In this document: positions 52,501-64,000 of the stretch, in pieces
Position numbering within the stretch: position 1 is the stretch's first letter
How the letters are laid out: each line of letters starts with the position of its first letter
Assembly: GCA_037576195.1 (NCBI GenBank)
Contig: CM075102.1
Span: forward strand, 33,848,745-33,912,744
Direction: 5' to 3'
DNA: 64,000 nt
Source of the DNA: Phytoseiulus persimilis
Taxonomy: Eukaryota; Arthropoda; Arachnida; Mesostigmata; Phytoseiidae
Notes under the pieces: model-generated
The model's database searches: none
Seen by the model: the letters and a program-made list of their open reading frames with translations, nothing else
Told to the model about the DNA's origin: nothing
Translations under genes and position numbers: made by a program

Positions 52501-53388
52501 GCGATCTTGATATGAGACCTCTAAGCTTCGTGATTCAGATTGCCTCGAGTTCAATCATTCCCCACTCATCAATTCGTCTCCATTTTGTCCAACATGAATT
52601 CACGTCTTGAGAACTTGAGCCGTGGTAGAAATTCAAAGCACAGCGTCTGACACGCCGAACGCATCCGATTTCTCCGGTCAAATCCCGAAATTCGGCCAAT
52701 TTTCGAGGCACAAATGATAGATTGAATAACCTGGAAAGGAACTGAGTGGTGGTTCGAGAGTGGCTCATAGGGACGTCCACTTCCCTGCCCAATTGATTCC
52801 ACTGCGTCTCTCGGAAACCGACAAAAACGATTATTCATGCTGATTCCCGAGCTTTTCGAGGGGGTGCACATATTGGTCTTGAACTGAATCTCGAATTGCT
52901 CGAGTGAATGCCGGAATCGAATGAGGGCTTCTCCCGTAAACTTGTGACCCTTCCGGGAAAATTGAAGCGCTTTCGGTTCATCACGAGCGAAGTTCGAGGG
53001 CAGATCAGAGCCTCGAAATTCGTTACATAAATGACGAAGTACTAGCATAGTGTACCAAAGCCACAGGGAACGACGTTTTCACGACATAAATATGACGCGC
53101 ACTCATCGCACCTTGCGCACGATCTCCGATTCTCAGTCGAGACCGGAAGCTGTGCTTAATCTCTTCGGATCACCATCAGGGACGAGAGGAAATTGAATGA
53201 CAATCAGATTGAAGGTTCAGGTTTATTGCAATCCACCCGGTCAGGTACACTGCCTGCAACCATGCGGGCGAAACTTGGCTGTTCAACAGCAGGACGCAGG
53301 CTGAGGCCCGAATCTCATCTGAGCCAGACTGCTCTGTCTCAACGAGCTCGCATGACATTGCTCAGGCGTTCGACAAACCGAGCGGAGA
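49516..53388. other. No supported gene
   Basis: Frames of about 160 codons at 51740-52228 and 52569-53048 (both minus) have no domain or splice context. A short perfect hairpin lies at 52248-52266 (8-base arms, 3-base loop). The right end is probably 3' flank of the hydrolase gene. Confidence 0.4.
52248..52266. repeat. Short perfect hairpin
   Basis: GGTAGTAT, a three-base loop AAC, then ATACTACC. The arms are perfectly complementary. GGGTT and a loosely matching AAAACCC lie just outside. No flanking duplication or gene end is linked to it, so function is unknown. Confidence 0.6.
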
Positions 53389-55980
53389 TCAACATATAAA
53401 TTTTCGCAGCTGCACAATATGATCGGCCACCTTATCGGGGAATTGCATGAAAGTAAAATGTCCTCCCTCAGTGAACACGACAACCGGACATCGAGTATCG
53501 GGGTCACCCTGAGAAAGAACAGGTTTTCATTGTCGTGACTTCATGAAATTCCGGCGTAAAGATTGCTCATCCAGACCGATGTCGGGGAAATATGGTGAAT
53601 CTATGCGTACCTTCTGTAGCAATCGGAGTGAGCCGTCGTTTGTGCCACCGTAAATGAAATGACTGTCGACACTGGAGCTCCCCCAGCACTTAGAGAGGTG
53701 AACGCTGTCCTTCGTAGGCACGAGTTTGTCCTTGGCTCCGTAGATCAGCAAGCGAGGCAGATCTATGGGAGGATGACAGAGGACTCACAAGTGCCACTTG
53801 ATCAGGGCTGAGCTGAATTTCGGATCAATGTCTAACGAACCTCTTTCGTTGAGATCACGAAGCCAGCGCGGAGAATTGTGCTCGTCCCAGAATCTTGTTG
53901 CGAACTGTGTTTGCAGGGAAGAGCACGCATCGAAGACGCTCATCTTACGGAAGCCTGACAGAGTCATCAGACCCTTGAAAGCAGTCATCCCCACTGACCG
54001 AGTTGAGCGCCGCCTCAGCAGAGGGAGCAATATTTTTGTGTGAAACCATTCCGGTCGGAGAGAACTTTTGAGAGGAGGAGCAGTTTTAGGACAGGAGTTC
54101 TGGAAGCTCCCGAATCTCTCACTCAAAGCCTCAACATCTCCTAATTATTTCGGTCCACTTCGATCCCGTCGAGTGACTCACGGCAGAATTTCGGTTCCAG
54201 TTCCACAGATTGTCACCAACGACTTGACCTTTATCGACGAATATAGGGCTGTCATCAATGTTGGATACATTCCAGCAGAATGACCAATCAGAATGTCGAT
54301 GTCGTTTATATACAGTGACCGGAAGAACTTCAACATGAGTTCTTGCTTCTCAGCTGCTGAATGCCAGAACGCCTCTGTTTGAAATGTGAAGTTCAGATCT
54401 GTAAAGTTCATTTCGTCGCAGAAACTGATAAGCTCACTCAAGAATTATTCACCCTTGAGATCTGGAACTGGCTCTCGGCGAGTGGATGCCTGGGAGGCAC
54501 TGTCACGGATCCGAAAGGAACTGCACATGAGTTATCTGACATCTCTCGCTTGGAGAGCTCCCCTTCCCGAGAATACCCGTTTGAGGCCGTAGACACGATC
54601 AGCAGGAGCAACCTACGGATGGAGCCATTTAGAGGGCCGTTGAGGTCAAAGCTTTATCCGGGGCGAGAGCCTCCGAATTCGTTCCCCCGAATTCCTAAAA
54701 CGGTCTAGGAGCTCTTACGAACGGCTGGAGTAGCGTCCCCCCGGCGTTCGCCACGGAAACGGCCGAGAACAACGGGCAGTATAACTGTAACACAACGCAT
54801 GGACAATCCATGAACTAACTCCGACTCGATCAGCTTCTTTCTTTGTTTTCCGGCTGAACCCCTCAGCCAGCCCTCAGAAGTGTCCCCTCGGAATGGATCC
54901 GGAGTGCATTATTTCCAGTGAAAAATCCGAATGGCACCTTGTGAGCTGACGCGAACGTGTCTGTCCGTCTGGTCTCCCAGTGTTGGGTTCCTCTACCCAT
55001 TAATTAGAACCAGCTTCTCCGAGAGAAAGAATGTGTCATGCCAGGGGACCGTTGAAAGACATTTTTCCGAGTTGGCGTCCTGCGAGGAGAGGGGAGTGCC
55101 AGCGCTCAACTAGCTCACCCCTCCGGCTTCCACCAGATAACGTGACCGAAACTTGTCACGGAAGCCATTCGCTGAAACGCATCTGGGATCATGCTTCACT
55201 GGCAAAAGCTTAGTCAGAGGTATTCGACGAGAGGCTGCGCAAATGAGCCTGAAGAGAAGTGAGTGGGTAATTCCTGATCCTGTTCTGGCTGAATGAATTG
55301 TCATTCAATTACCTCAAACTCACGCGTCCGAAAAACCCTTTCCCTAACTGAGATCGGCATTTTCAGCATAATAATCGGAATTGGAAATGACCTGATCCTG
55401 CTCTTGATGATATCATTCATAGCTTCATCTTCCACCATGATTTGTTGAGCTATGCGCGTTTCGACCTCAGCTCCTTCCTGAAAAACTTCTATCTTCCGAA
55501 AGGGGGCTCGTTATACGCGCGATGTCTGGGTGCATGTTCCACGAATTTACGAGCAATCTCTCACCCGGAAGCGTGATCGAAATGAATTCCGAATTCGGCA
55601 CTCTCCTCTGGAGGGGACCTACGAGACATCGAAAATCTTCCAGGGATCCAGGTGTTCCATGAATGGCTACGATTCTGAGGCTGCCTTTCTTGCCGGTTCG
55701 GATGTAGGGCATTTCATATTCAACCTCCTTCGAAGATGTTGTTGGGATAGTCACCTGTCGAGTGGCTCGAGCTCTTTTAAGGCTCTCCAATCTGCTGCGA
55801 CGGAATTTCGATGGAATTGAGGGAATTTCGAAAAGCGCTCACTTTCAATTTTTCGATCGCACTGCTGGAGCACATCCGTCTATTCATGCTGTCGCCAGCA
55901 CGGAACGGCTTCGACAACCTCAGCGCTAGCATCTTCAACTCCGAGTGTTGAGCCGTGAACATTCGCGAGCTAAGTCGCAT
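53389..55980 (-). CDS. DUF1057-type alpha/beta hydrolase
   Basis: Six minus-strand exons: 55843-55980 (ATG), 55565-55754, 54182-54398, 53789-54064, 53611-53762 and 53389-53508 (stop). Residues 1-46 are Arg/Ser-rich and amphipathic, like a mitochondrial presequence. The fold landmarks are VAIHGTPGSLEDF (oxyanion strand and loop), DILIGHSAGMYPTL (nucleophile elbow, Ser in GHSAG), LLIYGAKDKLVP (acid region) and EGGHFTF (catalytic His). This order matches PF06342/DUF1057, a family of unknown substrate. Introns join cleanly except between exons 4 and 5: only 26 bases (GTGAGT to CATAG) separate them and the phases disagree by one base, while an unspliced reading keeps frame but meets a TGA. An indel or a missed exon boundary is likely. 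Function stays open. Confidence 0.8.
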
Positions 55981-56205
55981 CACCCCGACCAATCGCGTGA
56001 GAACTTCAGGGTTTCCAGAACTCTGCAGCTGAATGAGGCAGTCGCTTCGAACGAAAGTCAGCCGGCTTATCTACACACAGATTGAAACCGAGGCATGGCG
56101 AGGATTGTTCTGACACAGCCCGCAAAACGTCAGCGCCGAGAGGCAGCGGGGAACGAATGAGGCTCGGCTGGAGATGTCTGAAGCGGCTGTGCGCGATTTA
56201 TTCAC

Positions 56206-57177
56206 TCAGAACAGTAGTATCGCTGTGAGATGTTCTGAAATTTCAGCTTTCTTGTTGCCGTTCCCAAGCGAGATATTCCCATTATCTGTGAACCTACAAT
56301 TCGAACGCGTTTTTAGGAAATTGACATCTGAGTTCTCATCCAAGGGAAGACCAGAGAACTCCAACAGCTTCCTGCAATCATATTCATCACAGTTGAGCCA
56401 CTCCGACAGCACTGACAGTGGAAACCCGCCGATCTTGTTGCTGAAGCCAGTGTTGAGGATTCTCAGGAGATCGAGTCGCACAGCGACGAGACTGGTGCTG
56501 ACGATGCACCATTGTAGAACATCCAAATCATTGCTCAGTCGAAGAAACCGGAACCAGTTTGAGGAGTTGAAGCATGAAGCGAGTTTCAAGGCAAGCTTCA
56601 TCTTAGATTTGATCCGCGCGTTCAATGTGAAGGCTCTGCCGACGGTCTTGGGACTGTGGAGGTGTAAGAGCAGCCACAGAGATTCCATTTCTGGACGATC
56701 CCCGTCTTCGATATCGAGCTCGTCGTAGATTCGTATGAGCTTCCCAAGGGTGTCGACGAGGTGCGTGTGGTTAATCTTCGGGTCGAAAACACACAAGGGA
56801 ACATTCCCCATGCACAATACTTTTGAAACTGTATAGAACTTCACGCACGCAACGAGTATTTTCCTGGTGAGGGCACAGGCACTTTGCTGAAAGGTGATAT
56901 CTTGGCGTACAGCCCAGAGTCGGTCCCAAATGAAGGGGTAACATTTGGGGAAGTCTGGGATCTTGACAGTTTCACTGAGCATGTATTCGACAGTCCTCAA
57001 GAGAACCTGCGGCGGGCGGACGTTCTCGGGCTTCTCCGCTGATCTTCCGGCAGCTGGTCGAGCATATCTTTTGATGAGAACATTCTTTTCGAATACTTGG
57101 TCCACTTGTTTGTTTCTCCTCCGTTCCTCAACTTCACGCCCCGGGCAGAACTCCGCGCAAGTGCCGACTAAAGTCAT
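56206..57177 (-). CDS. SAC3D1: SAC3 domain-containing protein 1 (SAC3D1/SHD1-like)
   Basis: A single uninterrupted 323-residue frame from ATG at 57177. It opens MTLVGTCAEFCPGREVEERRR, the conserved SAC3/GANP start (GTC, then FCP), followed by a Pro-rich basic patch and a helical SAC3 domain: VRPPQVLLRTVEYML, FPKCYPFIWDRLWAVRQDITFQQ, then KILVACVKFYTVSKVL. The C-terminal third has a winged-helix feel (LSEWLNCDEYDCRKLLEFSGL). Length fits the short SAC3D1 class, not the long GANP/Sac3 class. Family members act in mRNA export or at the centrosome; the short forms are linked to the centrosome and spindle. There is no intron. The stop is 652 bases downstream of the protease gene end on the same strand. 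An upstream non-coding exon is possible (CCTCAG acceptor before the ATG). Confidence 0.9.
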   Translation of the reverse strand: MTLVGTCAEFCPGREVEERRRNKQVDQVFEKNVLIKRYARPAAGRSAEKPENVRPPQVLLRTVEYMLSETVKIPDFPKCYPFIWDRLWAVRQDITFQQSACALTRKILVACVKFYTVSKVLCMGNVPLCVFDPKINHTHLVDTLGKLIRIYDELDIEDGDRPEMESLWLLLHLHSPKTVGRAFTLNARIKSKMKLALKLASCFNSSNWFRFLRLSNDLDVLQWCIVSTSLVAVRLDLLRILNTGFSNKIGGFPLSVLSEWLNCDEYDCRKLLEFSGLPLDENSDVNFLKTRSNCRFTDNGNISLGNGNKKAEISEHLTAILLF

Positions 57178-57828
57178 CGAGCCCCCCTCTGAGGCCAAAC
57201 CACAGCTGACACAATCTGAGCTGTCCTAGCGTTCGTCTACTGGAGTTACAGGAAACATCCCTCGAATATGCTAGTGTTTGTTTCTCGCGTTTGTTTCGAA
57301 GGATCGCCACTCCATGCTCGGGATCCCGAAGAGAAAGCCAAGGGAGAAAACAAGAGTTCAAAACTAAAAACGATGCGGATGCAGCGCTTTGGATGATCTT
57401 TGCTGGGCGTCTCGGCAAAGCTGAGGCGCTGTTTCCGATGTGATTCGACTCGAGCCTTATGCATAAGCGGGAATACCAATTCTCGGAATCGTTGATTCGC
57501 CGAGTACTAGACAACTTCTGATGAACCGGTGGCTGCCATACAAACATCAGAATATGGTGGCGACGGGGGATCATAATATTGCTTTCGTCGCTGTCGCTGC
57601 TCACTCAGCAAACCGGAGCCGTACAGAGAGCTCGTTTTGTAAGTGGGTGAACGTGAGACCCCGAGGCGGGGGGTTTAATGCCACTGTCTAAGCCTCGATG
57701 GAAGTCTATGATTTATTAATTTTTACATTATCGCGGGGGCTCCGAGAATTCCACGCGCTGGGTCTTCTGAGAAGCGCAGAGATCCCGATGATTCTATAGG
57801 TGTTCGAGACGACGCGGTGAGCGAATCT
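57178..57828. other. Intergenic between SAC3D1-like gene and protease
   Basis: About 650 bases holding the 5' flank of the SAC3D1-like gene and the 3' flank of the protease, both minus strand. ATTTATTAATTTTTACATTA near 57710-57729 is AT-rich and may include the protease cleavage signal. No further gene is seen. Confidence 0.45.
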
Positions 57829-60935
<3,107 letters not shown>

Positions 60936-61637
60936 ATCTGCAACAGTGACGAGAAAAACTTAACGACTGTACGCGCGGAACAAAATCGTTTTCTTCTTCC
61001 CCTGACAACCGAGGAAGTCGCTGAGCGGGAACGATATATCTGTCTCACTACCATGCTACGAAATTTTCCTCGCGGGGAATTCCGAAAGTAGTGGAGATCA
61101 GGCGCTGTGCGCTAAGGAACAACACGTCTTCCCTGGGATCGCGAGTGTTTCTTTCAGTCTGGCATTGGCGAGTATATCTAGGATGTTGGGAGAATGAGAG
61201 ACTGTCAGTGAGCGCCACAACTTACTCATGCTTGCGTGTATGCTCAAGCTGATCGAGTCCCAGCTCCAAAGTTTGCCCAAATGCTGTTCAGGTCATTAGC
61301 CCCGGAAGCGGGGAATCGAACAAAACGCGACTCTCTGAGGGTTGGCTCAACACGATCCAGGAAACGGATGGTAACACTTATGCCGGCACACAACGCCGTC
61401 ACAGATTTCAGGGAGGACACGCAAGGCACTGCTCTGTTCTCTCTCGTTGCATCTAATAGTCCCCCTTATCGCGGATGATCGCTCGTGGCGCTTCGGCAGC
61501 TGCTGATCTTTTTTCCGTTTTCCGACGAGGCTGGCGTGAGTTGGAAGAGTTTGGGGATCGCGGAGAGTAGCCGATCGCTCAGACACGTTCTCGTGGCACC
61601 GGCGTTTTGGTTTCCAGCGTGACAGCTAAGTTAACGA
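60936..61637. other. 5' flank of the protease gene
   Basis: Should contain the untranslated first exon and promoter of the protease (minus strand), since an acceptor sits just before its ATG. I could not place either. Frames on both strands are short and without domain. Confidence 0.35.
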
Positions 61638-61859
61638 GTGGAGCTGGTGGGGCTACTCGCTCGTTTAGCGATGTTCAGAAGACTTCTGTTGGCGAAAAAA
61701 AACAAGCGAATGGGGAAGGATACCGACGCATGGGTGAGAAGGTTGCCATTTTATGGTTGGAAAGCAGGCGCTGGCGGAAGATTCTCGTCTCCAGCCAACG
61801 AAATCTTCGGACGCAGACTCGGACGTCATCGGGTCCATGATGTGCGCCTCAATCAATGA
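61638..61859 (+). CDS. Possible basic peptide exon, uncharacterised
   Basis: A frame of 74 codons ending TGA. It is very basic and shows paired basic residues bounding a segment: AKKNKR, then VRR before LPFYGWKAGAGGRFS, and NEIFGRR, where Gly followed by Arg-Arg is the usual layout of an amidated, dibasic-cleaved peptide. No signal peptide is attached in this frame, so secretion is not shown, and a second frame overlaps. I do not recognise a known neuropeptide family. It may equally be part of an ordinary basic protein or chance. Confidence 0.2.
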   Translation: MELVGLLARLAMFRRLLLAKKNKRMGKDTDAWVRRLPFYGWKAGAGGRFSSPANEIFGRRLGRHRVHDVRLNQ

Positions 61860-62172
61860 TCTTCCCCACTAAACACGCCGTGAGCGCTGTCGTCCACGCG
61901 CCGCTCGCAAGCGTTCGTCATACTTTGTCACAGGGTCTTTGCATTTACACGTGATGAATTCAACGATCCGGAAATCCACCATGATCGCTTTTCGGGAATG
62001 CGTTGTGGATATACGATAGATACCGTTCTTCCGGATGAGGTTAGATGAAGAGTGGCACTCCCCGTCAGGCCGCTCCGGAAGAACTCGACTTGATCTGACA
62101 CGTCGACCTTAAGACCATGACTCGTTGACTTTTGTTCTGCCCACATACAAACAACTAGCGACTGCACTTGTA
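61860..62172. other. Unassigned
   Basis: The minus strand has an open frame here (ending 61928) that might continue the protein fragment to its right through a splice or frame change; no domain is recognisable. Confidence 0.3.
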
Positions 62173-62570
62173 CTTCAGGATGCGTTCCACATGACACTCC
62201 CGAACCATCGGAATCCGCGATTGGCGACTGTGTGTTTCTCTCCGGAGATGAGGTGGAGGAAGCAATGCTCCTCATTCCCGTCGAAGGTTTCACTGAGCTC
62301 ATCGGTAATGAACCGGGCGGAAAACTCGTTCCATTTCCTTCCGAGGTCCGATCGAGCTTCATTCTGATATGCAGGGGTCTCGTGGCTCTTCACGGGGGAA
62401 CATTGTCAGCGGCGTTAAGGTGGAGAAAACTCGTCCTCTTGACGCAGACCTTGGGGTTCCCCATCCGGGTGGGCGGTGCTTGAATGGCTTCCTTGAGTCC
62501 CCACGTTGGAAACAGCTCTATCTGTCCTTGGAACACAGGAAAGATAGAGCAAGCTGATCGAGTCGGTTCT
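62173..62570 (-). CDS. Uncharacterised protein fragment with a likely homopolymer frameshift
   Basis: Two minus-strand frames read as one natural protein. The first, after a possible CATAG acceptor near 62569, holds FPVFQGQIELFPTWGLKEAI and later SFLHLNAADNVPP. The second continues KSHETPAYQNEARSDLGRKW, then NEFSARFITDELSETFDGNE and FRWFGSVMW. The switch falls at a run of five C (G on plus) at 62394-62398; one more C would keep a single frame. I do not recognise the family. The composition (Trp, Phe, acidic residues) supports real coding sequence. It lies in the same orientation as the flanking protease and oxysterol-binding genes. Confidence 0.45.
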
Positions 62571-63494
62571 CCTATGGACGATCAGCCTGTCTCCGGGAAA
62601 GATAGACGAAAGAACACAGTTGGGAGCAAGCGAAACAGTTGTTATTTATTTATTCTCCTCATTTTTTTTACAAAACCATAATTTGAATAGCTTCACTGAA
62701 CATTCCAGAGCTCATAACACAGCTTGAGGTTTATAAGGCATTAGGTTTGACGAAAACATTTTCAGGAATCCTTGGGGGGTCTCAAGGGGTTCCGGCTGAC
62801 TGACGAACGAAAACCAGGAGCACTTTTTCGTCAAAGAGAGGCGTTGAGAATCTCTTCGCAGAGCCATCCTCCATACCGCTCTCCCGCCGACCTGCAGACG
62901 GTCCCACCTCAACCTGTTAGGCAGACACCTCTTCACAGATAGCCCATCCGATGGACACCCCCGAAGTACTTGATGTCTCCCTCGAGAGTTCGTTTGTTAA
63001 AGCGCTACTTAATCATTCAGTCTCTGAGACGTCAGTTTCGACTTTTCGCATTGCTCTCTTCTTCACGCAATCAAAAGAGATGCGCAAGAACTCTGTCATT
63101 CACCCACATCGATTCGAATGATTGCAGATCAGGGAGCACGCCTGAACCCGCCTCCACAACAGCTACTGTGGGTGGCGGTTGCAGCTGCTCAGAACATATT
63201 TGCTCCTGCTGCTCCATTTTTCGAGAGGCTGAATCTCGACTCGTTGGAGAATCGCACGATCTTCTCTCCAAGTGTTCGGTGCCGTAGAAAGACGCATTCT
63301 CAACAAGCGACATCCCGGAGTGGGATGCGCGTCACATGATTTCGGAAAAGTTGAGTTCTCTTCTCGACCATGCAGCGAGGTTCAAAACGATCGAAACATT
63401 TCCCTGAGCCGGAAGGAGAAGTGGGATGCGATGCGATCTGTGCAAGATTCCATGTGCAATGCTTTTCTCCTCGAGTGTGTGGGTCAACCAGCGA
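62571..63494. other. No supported gene
   Basis: Minus-strand frames at 62712-62936 (ending LMPYKPQAVL) and 63071-63313 (Met start, Gln/Glu-rich) look somewhat protein-like and could be exons of the uncharacterised gene to the left, but I found no matching splice sites. The stretch also holds the 3' flank of the oxysterol-binding gene. Confidence 0.3.
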
Positions 63495-64000
63495 CTAGTT
63501 CTCAGCGTTTGTGGTCAGCGTTGCGTGGCTTTTTCTCCGTCCTTGCCGCAATCGAGCCTCGAGCGAATTCCGGTAAACCCAATTTTCGCCCCTATCACTG
63601 AAGAGCTGAAATAGGGCGAGAATTCGTTCAGATGTCTGGATTCCCAGAGCTGATGGGGGAGGAGTCCGGTCAAATAGGAAACTAACTGTCGGTATCTCAT
63701 CGTCTCCGAGTACTCACCCTCTGCTTCCACCGCTTTCCTGTCTGGTTTCGTTCTCGGGTCTCGTCTCGTTGTCGTTGCTCGAGGAAAGTTTTATGTTCGG
63801 TGGCTTTGTCTACGTCCCCTTGTCGGAGGCTATAGGTGACATTCATCCAGAGTCTCCTAGATTCGAACGGCAACATTTCGACGGCAGGACGAACTTGTTT
63901 CTTAACTGTCGGTGTACTGTGCGGGTTGAAGAAGTCGACCGTTTCGTTTGTATCCAAGAACTTGGCCGACATCAAATCGTTCCACGCTCCCGAAATTTGG
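63495..64000 (-). CDS. Oxysterol-binding protein-related protein, ORP9/10/11 type (3' end)
   Basis: Two minus-strand exons: one entering from the right edge and ending at 63718, and the last at 63495-63605 with a TAG stop. The first reads ISGAWNDLMSAKFLDTNETV, then ESRRLWMNVTYSLRQGDVDK and LEQRQRDETRERNQTGKRWK. The last begins LFSDRGENWVY, giving the joined W-x-x-R-x-F-x-D-x-G-x-x-WVY ending seen in ORP9, ORP10 and ORP11. These proteins move phosphatidylserine, PI4P or sterol between endoplasmic reticulum and Golgi or endosome membranes. The splice is phase 0 (GTGAGT; TATTTCAG). The lipid-binding core and any PH domain lie beyond the window. Which of the three subgroups it is cannot be decided from this tail. 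Confidence 0.93.

Overview
The window looks like arthropod nuclear DNA, most likely a chelicerate such as a mite. It carries intron-containing animal genes with GT-AG splice sites, the segmentation factor hunchback, a trypsin resembling chelicerate clotting proteases, and hAT DNA transposons. There is no bacterial operon structure, CRISPR array or ribosomal RNA. The species call is inference. The sequence behaves like an unpolished draft: a 381-base N gap lies in hunchback, one isolated n lies at 22719, and single-base indels break otherwise well conserved host genes.

Layout. 1-16754 is gene-poor; I can support only two small hydrophobic ORFs near 14 kb. 16755-22087 (+) holds four exons of a fibronectin-III-like receptor ectodomain that resembles the receptor tyrosine kinase torso. 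22890-23932 (+) is one exon with the WD40 half of striatin. 27.3-33.4 kb is a hAT cluster: two non-autonomous elements with clear terminal repeats and target duplications, plus a decayed ZMYM1/Tip100-like transposase. 33.6-47.3 kb is almost empty apart from one orphan terminal exon at 43.2 kb. 47330-48123 (+) is hunchback, running into the gap. 53.4-56.0 kb (-) is a DUF1057 alpha/beta hydrolase, 56.2-57.2 kb (-) an intronless SAC3D1-like gene, 57.8-60.9 kb (-) a nine-exon secreted trypsin, and 63.5-64.0 kb (-) the 3' end of an ORP9/10/11-type oxysterol-binding protein.

The most interesting object is the trypsin. Nine exons join in one frame (1440 nt, 479 residues): a signal peptide, a Gly/Phe/Pro-rich stretch, 19 uninterrupted Gly-X-Y triplets of which 15 have His in the Y place, a linker, then a complete protease with trypsin-type Asp in the specificity pocket. 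A histidine-rich, collagen-like tract ahead of a zymogen suggests metal- or surface-dependent control of a blood or immune protease. Second is the meeting of a receptor gene lacking its membrane and kinase part with a striatin gene lacking its first half, with an n between them, which looks like a misjoin. The genes do not form one pathway; they are independent neighbours.
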